Source of the DNA: Todiramphus chloris collaris
Taxonomy: Eukaryota; Chordata; Aves; Coraciiformes; Alcedinidae
Direction of reading: 5' to 3'
Length of the DNA stretch: 64,000 nt
Assembly (NCBI GenBank): GCA_025345505.1
Contig: JANVCC010000130.1
Location: 9,882,641-9,946,640, forward strand
Shown one piece after another: positions 10,890 to 21,898 of the stretch. The notes below the pieces were generated by a model. The model had not been told where the DNA came from, made no database searches, and worked only from the letters and a program-made list of their open reading frames with translations. The position numbers and the translations under genes are program-made. Every line of letters begins with the position of its first letter. Within the stretch, counting starts at the first letter, position 1.

Positions 10890-12117
10890 CTGATCATATT
10901 CACCACATGATCTTGCAAGACCTCTCTGTGGCTGCTAGGAAGTTCTGCACTTTGCTGAGCCTTTAGGCTGTTGGCTGTCTGACAAGATGAGGCTTTCTGC
11001 TGAACCTTATACTTGCAAACAAGGAAGAACCAGTGGAGGATGTGAAGGCTGGGGGAAGCCTTGGATGAAGTGGCCATGAAATTGTGGAGTTCAGGATCCT
11101 GAGAGAAAGGAACAAGGCAAACAATGGGATCACAGCTCTGGACTTCAGATAATCATATTCTGGCCAGTTCATGGATCTGCTTGGAGGGATTCCATGGGAT
11201 ACTGTTTGGAGAGTAGAGGGGTCCAAGAGGATGGGTTGATTTTCAAGGATCTCTTCTCCCAAACTCAGAAAGGATCCATTCCCCACAGACAAAAAATCCT
11301 GCTAATGTTGTAGAAATGCCTGCAAAAATGTATGTAAGATGTAAAAGCAGGGACAGGTGACCCAGGAAGAAATAGAGAAACTCTCCAAGCATGCTGAGAA
11401 GCCAAAGCCCACCTGAAGCTTAATCTGCTATGGACTGTGAAAGAAATTAGAAGGGCATCTGCAGCAGCAAAAGAAAGACAGAGGTAAAGTGAGCCTGCTG
11501 TTGAATAGGGCATGGTGATAGGTGTAATGGAAAAGGATGATCTAGTCAATATTTTCTTTGCCTCAGCCTTCACTGTTAAAAACTACCTTCAGAAAACCCA
11601 CATTCCTGAGAGCACTGGGAGTTTTGAGCAAGGAAGACTTATCCTTGGGGCAGGAAGCTATAGTTAGGGAACAGTTAAACAGGCTGAACATATGTAAGGC
11701 CGTGGGACCACATGGGATGCACCCAGAAGTGTGGAGGGAGATGTCTAGTGTCATTGTGAGGCAATTTTCTATTGTTTTTGAAAGGTTGTGGTGATCAGGG
11801 GAGGTTTGTGATGACAGGAAGAGAGAAAATGTCACTCATGTTCAAGAAGGATAAGAAGGAAGATCTGGGGAAGTGTAGGCTAGTCACTCTGACCTCAATC
11901 TCTGGGAAGACGATGGAGCAAATAATTCAGGAAGCTATTTTTAAACATTAAAACTGCTCTTCTTCACTGTGAGGGTAGTCAAACACTGGGATAGGTTGCC
12001 CAGAGACTTTGTGAAGTCTCCAATGTTGGAGATTTTTGAAACTCAACTGGACAGCAGGGCATATGCAGTAGAGAACTGCTTAGCAGTTCTGTGGTTCTAT
12101 CATTCTGTAATCAAGGA
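10890..12117 (+). mobile_element. CR1 LINE, internally deleted
   Basis: The sequence follows CR1 ORF2 from the region between endonuclease and reverse transcriptase (clear from about 11030: GGAGTTCAGGATCCTGAGAG-like) into the N-terminal RT domain, up to about 11941. It then jumps to the ORF2 C-terminus (the AAACACTGGGATAGGTTGCC part, corresponding to HWNRLPRE) and to a degraded 3' tail with TTCTGTGGTTCTATCATTC. Roughly the catalytic RT core and thumb are missing. The 5' boundary is unclear because similarity is weak before 11030. Confidence 0.85.
11558..11941 (+). pseudogene. CR1 ORF2 reverse transcriptase N-terminal fragment
   Basis: An open frame (11558-11794) encodes the start of the CR1 RT domain. 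The pattern REQLNRLNICKAVGPHGMHP matches the RT region of this family that precedes the fingers, followed by VWREMSSVIVRQFSIVFERLW. The similarity continues past the stop in shifted frames through a FKKDKKEDLGKCRLVTLTS-like segment to about 11941. Catalytic motifs A and C are absent because of the downstream deletion. The fragment cannot encode an active enzyme. Confidence 0.85.
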
Positions 12118-12659
12118 AAATCTTTTATAGGTCTCAGAGGGACAAAAGAACTAAGCTGATATCCAAAGAAAGCAGATGCTACAAATAATCAGGAATTAAG
12201 AAAAGTCCTCTTCTCTCTGTACTTGATTTGCAGTCAGTTGAACTAAGGCATGAAAGAGTTGTCAAAAGAAAATATTCATCAGTAGTTCACTGCAAGTAAA
12301 CATCAAGAACAACCTTGCACACATCTAGCCAACTACCTGCTAATCTTTGTTCTTTAACCATCAAAACAGCATTTAATGAGCTTGGCTTTTATCTAGACCT
12401 CTGAATTTCATCTTGAGAGAAAAAGATCGTTCTGCTTGGTGTATTTGTTGACTGTTTGGAATGAGGAAAATACAAGAAATCCCTCAAGGCTTCTTGGTCA
12501 AGAGATTTGAACCCCTGTTTAGCACATATGAGAGTCTCAGATTCAGGTTTTAAGTTATATCACAAAAGAATACTTCACTGAATCAAACCAAGCTCTTTGC
12601 TGTGTGTTATGAGGTTTGTACCCAATAACATCTTTCTCCTAAAATTTGAGCAGGCAAGG
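12118..12659. other. Unique non-coding DNA
   Basis: No gene or repeat family is recognised. It separates the deleted CR1 from the promoter-like module to the right. Confidence 0.5.
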
Positions 12660-13020
12660 TATGCTCCAGTTCCTGCCTAGCACCCCTGTGATTTCAGTGG
12701 GACTATGAGCCAATGTAAGCAACTAGACTGAAGGGTACTCTCAGTAGTTACCCCCATGTCAGTAGTCATGCAACTGTCCCCTGACTCAGAAGTACTCAGG
12801 AGGTCCCAGTCTCCACAGAGCTTAAAGGTGCGAGAGTGTGTAGCCAATTGGCAACCTGCCTATAAATAATTAAGGGGCGCTTCTGACTTCGTTAGTATTG
12901 CACTGGACATGCTCATCAGAGGAGGTCAAAGTCTCAGTACAAAAGGAAGGGATAGAAGCACTCCCATCAACAAGATTAAGAGCAAGGAAAGCCAGAGACA
13001 GGGCTAAATAAAGTATATTT
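12660..13020 (+). promoter_or_regulatory. CCAAT-TATA-AATAAA module, possible old LTR
   Basis: Three elements stand in promoter order on the plus strand: a palindromic GCCAATTGGC (12843-12852), a TATAAAT box 13 bp later (12861-12867), and an AATAAA (13007-13012) about 145 bp downstream of the TATA box. A GC-richer leader lies between them. This is how an LTR promoter with its own poly(A) signal is laid out. A stretch near 12690-12720 (GATTTCAGTGGGACTATGAG) resembles an old amniote interspersed repeat that I recall only loosely. No TG...CA ends or target duplication were found. A chance cluster is possible. Confidence 0.35.
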
Positions 13021-16000
13021 TTTCTTCATTTTTGGTTCCCTTTTGTTTTGCATTTTTGAAGGTAGGCTAATATCATTATTTCTTGTAAAAAGAGCATTAA
13101 TGAGTACATACATCATTGTCAGGCAGTCCATAGCTTAGAATGGAGAATTGACACTGGGAGACAGATCGGGTTAGGGCCCCATAATTTTTATTATGCTAGT
13201 CTTACTGTCAAATATTCCTTCTACAAGGTCTACACTTCTTTCTCTGTATGCTTTAATGGATAAACAAGGAAATGGAGACTAGGTAACATTCTCTGCCTGG
13301 AGTCTGAGTAATCTTAGAGTAATCTTAATGAATTGACACGAGGCAGGAAGCTCAAGTACTAAATGCTCTGTAGAGACTGTGTGTGCAGTCGCATACCATA
13401 CATGCAGGAAGTAAAAAGGAAGATTTTATGTATGCTATGCTAGAGATGCTCCCTGGTGAGTAGGCATAAAGACCAGTAGGACGAACATAAAACCAAGGAT
13501 CATTCTAGTTAATGTATGGACAATCCACACTGAGCTGGAAGAAGGGAAGAGAAATTTAGTAATGTGCTGATGAAGTGTTCTCTGCTACCTGGCTGTAATG
13601 CAAATGAATATTCTCATATTAACATGAAGCAGTGTTGTCAGAGCCACTGAGGAAGACAGCCTCTGGGATCCTGTTATTTCTAGGAAGGCTTTAAGAATTC
13701 CCTTCTTTTCAATAGTTTATTTGCCTGTGGGGACGAAGAAAGCTCTTTTCTGCCTTAGACAAATATGACTCTTGCTGCTCACATTACTGGGTGATGTTGG
13801 TTTCTAATTTTCTGCATCTACAGACTCTTTTAGAAGAAAGTTAGTCCTCAGGATAGCAAATCCCAAATTATATTCCAGAAACATGCTGGAAATTAGAGGT
13901 GGAAGTAGTAATTAATACCTTCAAGAAAGAAAGATCAGAAGATATTGGGAAGCCAGCCTACAAACCACCCTAGAGTAACTACTGTATGCTGGGCACCTAG
14001 GACAGCTTCAGGAAGAAGGTTGGCAGCAATCTCCACCCATAAACAGAAGTCATGTCTGGAGTGCTTTGAGTCTTATATAGTGCAAGAGGAAAAAAGAGGA
14101 AACTAGCAGTTTTGGACTTCCAGGTAACAGTTGTTGACAATCATAGTACCTTAGCACTACAGAGCCTGGAAATCGCCACAACCCTTCCTTCTTGGGGCCC
14201 TTGTAATATTCTTGTCACTGCTCAGAGAGAGGATGCTAGCCTGGCCCAAGAGGAATATGCCAAGCATAATGGAGGGATAGTGCACATGAATCATCAGCAG
14301 TGATTCTCAGGCTCAGGATGATGGTGTCTCCTGTGATCCACGTTATCAGACACACATTCAGCAGACCCATTAGATGAAAATGTGTATCCAATAAATGACC
14401 TACTACAGTTGCATACGACTTTTCCACATGGAACAGATTGAGAAGGACTAAATGAAGCAGAAGATGATGGCCTTTTTTGGACCATAGGGAGGGTCAAGGG
14501 ACAAGTGATCTGTTTCTCAAAGAACAGTGATAGTTCATTGCATTAAGCATAGATGTGATCTTATGCATCTTAAACTTAGCCTGTTGGCAGCCTAAATATG
14601 GAATTATGTCCCCCCTTTGTTTGCATTTGACTGACATGTAAAATGAGATTTTCCAGGGTGACTTTTGTCTTTGTATCTCAAGATTATAATGTGCTTTCTT
14701 TAAAGATATGTTATTCATAAACAAAGAATCAGGACCCTGATATGCAGATATTACAAAATAACTCTAATTACTATGATGAAATATTATAGTTTTGTATTTG
14801 AGTTAAACGAAACACTTCATGCTTGTTTTGGCAAACTTTGTGCAATTTTTAGGATTTCTCAAGTCTCATTATGCAAGCTAATTATTCAGATAACAAAGCA
14901 TCAGGGAATTGCACAATTTAATGACCTTCTCCCAATCGTTATTGTTAAAAAAATAGTGTTGGTTTCAGTTATCCTGTCACTCTGTTCTTTAGCCTTCCAC
15001 ATCAAATAAATAATGTTCAATATGTTGAAAAGTATGGACAATTTTAAAGCTAATAGTTAATGAATGAGAGCACATACTTTAAATACGAATACAGGTTTTG
15101 ATTACAGCTAAGCCTAGATCCATGCATGTGTTCAAATACAGACACATAACACACAAATCTGCACTTTCACTTTCATTGTTGCAGCCTTTTTAAAAGGATA
15201 TTGTGTATGTAAGCTTTCTGTGTCCAACTACTTGAGACTTTCAGTTGATAACCCGGTGCCTCCTACCCCTGAACCCATTTAAACTTGACAGACAAGGTCA
15301 AATGAATAATTACGGTATGCTTTCTAAATAAGCCTGCACTAAGAAAACTCTCGAATAGACAGATCAGTGACTTTTCCATTTTTTTTTTTGCATCATAAAG
15401 CCGTGTCTGGGATTTGCAGAAAAAAAAGAGAGCACCTCTCCTCTTGAATAAAGTAAAAAACATACTAGGTGAAAAAAGACAATTTACTGCCCATTAAACT
15501 CCCTTTCCTGATTGTGTATCACTTGGAAACCTTGTCCAGAGACTGAGAGAAAGTGTGCTGAAAACTTCTGCCTGCTTACGTGTTGAATCACCATGTTTTC
15601 TCTGTCTCACTCTTAATATCAGCTTCAATGAGGAAAGGCTCCCAGAGTTAGTTACAGAAGTCAAACAAGGTGAGATTTCAGTAATATCATTACGTTCAAA
15701 AAAACACTGTGGCTGGAAATATGTTGCCATTTTGGTCAGGAAGGTGCTGATGGAAATTCATTTCTGCTGTTGCAAGACAGCAAGCCAGAGTGGAGGGTAG
15801 AAAGAAGTTGGAAAAGAATTCAAATTCTCAAGGACACATATGAGCCAAGAGAATAGAAGATGAGATCCTTTACACAGACAGAATGCAAGATCATCTAAAG
15901 TAATTTTCATGTTGATGAAACAGATTTTTTTTCCCAGTATTATCAGAATAAACAAATGTGACTAATTGCATGTTACTAATACTCTTCAATTCACTGAAGT

Positions 16001-18060
16001 TCTACCCATCACAACATCTGCAAAGCCACTGAATACTTTGGGAACACTTTGGGAACAATTTAGGAACACTTGTTGCTTTAAATTCTACACTGGCTGCTAA
16101 ATTAATGAAATGAAGATGTTCTATAAATTCTTGCAGCTATTAGAGAAATTTAATTATTGAAAAATATTACCAAAATAGAGAGAATGTGCTGTACAAGCAC
16201 TGGGGCACCAGGGGAATTAAATCTTTTTTGCTGAGTATACATAACATACCACTTTGCTGCTTCAGAATTGTCCCAGAGCAATGAGTGAAATGACTGATTT
16301 TTCAATGAGCAATGGAATTAAGCAGACCTACCTGGTCCTCTAATAATGTTCCTTGCTGATACAGGTAAACATTATGAAATATTTTCACATATATACCAAG
16401 TTCTCACTTAACAGTTAGAATGAATTAGAATTCCACTGTAGGAAGGATATTTCTGTCCTCTGAGTCTTAGAAGCTGTAAACTGTCAATATAACTATATTT
16501 GTAGTTACTTAGCTTCTATTTTCTTCAGACCACTGTTAACATATATTAGTCTTTCCTTCTTTCGTGTTTAGACCATGCAGTTTTAGAAATTTACTCACTC
16601 AGATAATTAAAACTTAAGGGTTTTCAGTTCCTCCTAATTGTTGAGCAGTCTTTCCTTGCACTCCATGCCATGAATTCATATTTTTCCTTTCTTTTTTTTA
16701 TTTGGAGAATCAGAACTCCAAAATTCAATTTGCCAGTATGAACATCAAGACTGACATCTCGACCAGGTATCTAGTGCCAGCTTGACACAGAAATACCTTC
16801 TTTTCTTTGTCCCACAACACAGCAGGATTTACAGAGGGATGGCAAATTCAGAGACATCTTCTGATCTACATTCTTATCCACCTCTGCCTCCAAAGTGTTT
16901 TCTAACTGGTAACTCCCCAGTTTTCAATATTAATTCTTCAATGGAGGTGTTTTCATGTTACAGTATGAAATTTCATCCTATTTCTCTAATGCCTGGCTTT
17001 AAGACACCTAATTCTTCCTGACTGTGCTGTATCTTGAACAAATGCCATTAGTATACTCTTCTACAACAGTTTCTCAAGTGAAAGTATTAAAGAAAATTAA
17101 AAAAAAAAAGAAACACTCAATAATTGTACTAAAGCTTCCTTCTAGCACAGCAGTTCCTATTTCAATGCAATATAAACATCTTCCCTTCAGCCTGTTCTTG
17201 ATTGCTTTGCTACTCGTGCAATAATCCTCATGTTCTCTAGTTTCACTGACTTCCTGCATCCATGTATTAGAGGTATACTGAATGAATAGTCTAGATCTGC
17301 TGTATTTCTTCTGTCTAGAAAATACACACTGTTCAAACAGGGAGATAGATATCAGACTAGCCTGGTTTTATGTGACCTTGTTACTTTCTAGCTCATTTTT
17401 TTCAACATCTTTTCTTATATTTCCCTTGTGATCTTCTATTTGCCGATCTCTGGTCTCAAAGCCTTAGCAAGAATGCATCAACACCAGTCCCTGAGTTCAT
17501 GGAAGCTGGTACACAGTGGATGGAAGCACACTTATGGTATAGGAACAACTGATAGGAGATGTAAAAAACTTCCGTGTGATAAGGCATCTCCAAACTTTTA
17601 ACTTTTTACACTTTTTACACAGATTGAATTTAGCCTGCTAACACTATACATTAGAAAATAGACCCAAGCCAACCATCGGTTTTGAAATCACTGATACTGG
17701 AGATACCAGAATTCCACACTGAATCCACATATAGCTGTGGATTTTCTGAATAACTTTTTTTGATACTGCAGTGAGCCAGAATCCACAATATAAACAGCAA
17801 CACATCTATGGACATTCAAAAACTGGATGCTTTTTTTTAATGACCGAAGTCCATCTACATGACACATAGTCATTTAAAATTCCTGACTCATAGACAGGAG
17901 GCTAATATACATCATAAAACTTGATTTTTTTCAGTATTTTACTTAACTGTTTCTCATTCTTCATCATTAATCATGTTCGAAGAATTAATAAAAGCTGTGT
18001 AAACTACAAAGGTATTTTAAGGTCTACCATTTCATCGTATTATGGGAATTTTCAAGAGAA
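13021..18060. other. Unique AT-rich non-coding DNA
   Basis: About 5 kb in which I recognise no gene, RNA or repeat family. Open frames are below 85 codons and mutually inconsistent. Short A and T runs are scattered throughout. Confidence 0.6.
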
Positions 18061-18150
18061 TCAGAGATTCATAGGGCCAATGAATCACAGTAAGATTGAA
18101 GTAGCTAGCCTAACCTATCTTCTTTGAAAATCCCATCTGTAAAAGATGAC
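18061..18150 (-). repeat. Ancient CR1-type 3'-end relic
   Basis: The plus strand reads TCAGAGATTCATAGGGCCAA followed by AATCACAG and a CTAGCCTAACCT segment. This resembles the antisense 3' end of an older CR1 group shared with other archosaurs and turtles, in which a CATAG...CCAGAAGG start is followed by GATCATCTAGTCTGACC. Similarity is patchy and fades before 18160. Confidence 0.45.
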
Positions 18151-21100
18151 TGAAGTCAAGAAGTCTTTGTGACAGATCGATGGGAAGATCTACACCACAT
18201 ATTCTTGGGGCTCACTGCTCCAGAAAGAGAGCCTGAGACTTCAGTATTTCCCTGTCCTGTGGTCACATTCAGCCTCCATGTAATACAAATACAGACTGCG
18301 GAGAGCTGTGGTGGATCTCAGAAGAGATGATTGTCATTTTTTTTAAAAATTTTGGTGCACTGATTCTGGGCTTTTAAGGATTTGACTTAAAAATATATGG
18401 TTTAGTTTGGAGATAAAAAATATCTATTTTGCTTTAACCGAGCCTTTGCAGGATATGTCAATTAGCAGTATCAGACAATCATATTCTGAAATTCTTCAAT
18501 ATTTTTTTTAAATAGTATATATCTCTAACTCTGCTGTCTTAGTAACATATTTAAAGAGCCTGTTCTCTGTGAGTCTGCAATAATAAATTAACTTAATAAA
18601 AAAGGCAATAAGTAGCTGTCTCCTTTATGATATGATTATCAGGAAGGACATACTTTGTATAAACAGCATTGCTGGAAATATTTCTATACTAATGGAAGAT
18701 GTCTCTTGATTTAATTTTCATTTCATAATTTAATTCCCCCCCGCTTACCATCCTTAAAACTAGCATTGATAACTTTATATGTTATACAATAACTTCTTAC
18801 TGAATAATATTAAAGAAATACTTCACTTGTTTTTCTCAAATTTTTTTTGAGGAAAAAAAAAAAGAAGTTCTGAAAATTTAACTTACCTTTTCCCTTTTTT
18901 TTTAAATTTTCAATAGCAAGGTTTATCAATGTCTTCTTCCCTATGATATTTTAGTGCACTCAAGCTATGTATAAACTAAGTAAGTAACAGTAACAGTTAA
19001 ACATGTTAACTATTTGCCAAATTGTACAATTGAAAGTTCAAACTTGCACTTGAGAAAAAAAGATAATTAAAATTTTGCCAAAGATCATAACACAATGTAG
19101 AAAATATTTTCTATATTACACAAACAATTTATTCTTCAAGTTTATATTTGAATTATCAGATTTAAAATGTAGATACATATTTCGTGATATAAGTTTTATG
19201 ATTGTAGACTAAATAAGACCAAAGGTTCAGCTTCAGAAATCATGTATATTTGTTTTCCCTTCATAAAGCTGCTGAGAAGCTGAAAAGTTATAGCTTTTCC
19301 AGTAGGTAAAATACATGGCTAATAAGGACAGAATAAAAATACAAAGTAGAAGTCAACAAATGGCTTCTACTGAAAGTATTTTTAGACCTGTTTTTGGTAT
19401 GGATTTACTGACTCCAGTGACAAAATGAAGGGCAGCCTCATAGAGTAGGAGCAGCTGTGCTGAAGCGAATGAGGCTTGAATCCTTCATGCACATCATCAA
19501 ATAACTGCTTTCTAAATTCTCATCTGTAACTTCTAGACAATCTCTCTGCTCTTGATGGGTTGTGCCAGTTGTCACTGTAGATAAAATCTAAAGGGAAACT
19601 AAGTGCAGAATGCTATTTACAGACTAGTTTGGACTACATCACTTTTATTAGTAACGATTATATCTGAGGGAGAAAAGTCTCAGTTGCATTGTCCAGATGT
19701 TTGGGTGGGCAGGGTTGTTTCTGTAATCTGAAGAGATCTGATCCCAAAAATATATGAAATTTCATCATGTCAATTAAATAGATTATTTTTCGGAAAGAAC
19801 TGCATTTTAAACAGCATACCACTATAAATCATTCTTTATAAATTATATGATATTTTCTTCCAGGTTTAATATCTTCAGTATCCTCCTATAGAATTTTTTC
19901 AGAGATTATGGCATAACAGAAGTACATTTACTGAATTAACATAATCATTATAAACTTAGTTTCTGTTTTGTCTTTCATTGGAAAGTGCCAGGTGTAAGGT
20001 AAAGCCAGGGGGAGTGGAGCCTATGTTAGAATTTAAATCAGATCAACTGTGAGTGCTTTTGAATTTCTTCTCTTGGTCATCTCCAGATGAGTTTTCGACT
20101 GTGTGACCTGTGGGTTTTATTTTCAGATGAATCCACGAACTCATGAGATGAACTCATTCTTTCCAGATGAAACTGAACTGGAAGATTCTCACAAACTGTT
20201 AATGGGCCAAAAATTGAATGCAACAAGTCAAGGCCAAGGTACTAGACTGGAACCCATCTTATAAGACTCTGACACAAAAATGACATGAGGTGTGTTCACC
20301 GCATCCTCAGCACCAATGGTTTCATCTTTAAAGGTCTGCTCATTTTGAGTCACAGTACTTTCTAATGTGGATATAACCTGTTCTGTGAAGGTAACCTTTA
20401 TATTGATGGTACTGTAATTCATATGCTGACCAGTTATAGGTTGGCTTATAGTACAAAATACACTGCAATAACCAGCTGTAATAGATTTTCCTATATCAGT
20501 TTGGTGTATCTTAAATGGAAAGGACACTCAAAAGGGTGTTACTACTTTAATTTTTTTATGTTACACTTATGACTAGTTGTCATCTCAGAATACTGAAAAA
20601 TATCTTCTGGAAGCTTCTGATCAAGAAAGAATACACAACGCATGTTTTTTTATTTCCTTCTTTGTACCAGTGTCATCAATTCATGGGTCTGTTAGTTGAT
20701 CTTTACTTCCTTTTCTGTGTCTGGGATTAAAATCCTTTCAGGATAAGAACATACTACAGCCACTGCTCTGACTGGTGTTAGCATAGATTTAAATGAGCAA
20801 GCATTGCACTGATGCAGGTATTCCCTGTAGCATTTTCATAGCAGTATGGAGTACACTGTAGTAATGAAAAACTAAGCAAGAAATTGAGATTTTGTGTAAT
20901 CCATGCTGATCTCTCTGCTACCACAGGTAGTTGCTATCAGTAAGAATCAAGAATTTTAAAGCTATAGACATAGGTGATGGAAGATCAGAGCCTATTGGCA
21001 AAACAGAAGTTTGAAAACCTTAACTGCACTTAGAAATCATGAGGATAAATATCCTCAGCTACAGGTAAAGAAGGCAAATATTCACAGTATTATTCTGTTT

Positions 21101-21615
21101 CTCTCACTGTTAAAGCATTATTAATTGCAAGAATTATTTAAAGTTTGTGAATATTTGCATTTATAAAGGATATGTTAAATAATTAGGGAAGTTAATGTAT
21201 GCTTGAGCAAGTGCTTTTTGTGAGTAACAAGTCTCATTTAGTAATTTTCACTATACATATGATCTCTGATTATATTTCTTTTACATTCGTTCAAAGAAAA
21301 TCATCTCTACAATTTAATTTTCATCGAGAATTTAGCATAATGTTAATTTAATAACATTTTTTGTAATAACCCTTCATCAACCACTATTTCTCTGCTGTCA
21401 TCGCCATTCTGGTCCCTAAAATTTGGCATTCATCTAGTAATAAAAACCTGAAAAAGAAGACATGAATAATCCATTCCAAGTCTGTCTACTGAGCAGCTGA
21501 AATTCACTCAGATACAAGGGAAAAGCAGAGATGTTCTTCAAAGGACTAAGAGTTTTCTGTGAATGGTATATTAAAGGCCATATTTTCAAGTACAAAAACA
21601 ATGCTTATTCCCTGT
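18151..21615. other. Unique AT-rich non-coding DNA
   Basis: No recognised gene or repeat. A 99-codon open frame on the minus strand (20228-20527, beginning at GTG directly after a stop) has a fairly even amino-acid composition, but I cannot match it to a family. It is treated as a finding rather than a gene. T- and A-rich tracts are common around 18.8-18.9 kb. Confidence 0.5.
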
Positions 21616-21898
21616 CCCCTTCAAAACACACACAGAAAAAATCAACCGGCCAAATGAAACAAACAAAAAAATCCACACAAAACAAAAGCAAACAAAAAAA
21701 CCACACACACAAAGCCCCAAAACAAAAAAAACCCAAACCAAACTGAATAACAAACAAACAAATAAACCCCAAAACAAACACAGCCTAAACAAAACCAAAA
21801 AGCACCAAAACCAAAACCAAAACAAAAACACAGAACAAAAAAACACCAAAAAAAAAGCAGCAATCAAACCCAAACCAAAAAGTCTCAAACAAAAAAGC
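21616..21898. repeat. A/C-only low-complexity tract (degenerate CAAAA repeat)
   Basis: About 280 bases consist almost entirely of A and C on the plus strand, in irregular CAAA, CAAAA, CCAAAA and CACACA units, with very few G or T. The minus strand is correspondingly T/G only. Long open frames on the minus strand here (rich in Phe, Cys, Leu, Gly and Val) are artefacts of the missing stop codons and should not be taken as genes. Confidence 0.9.
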
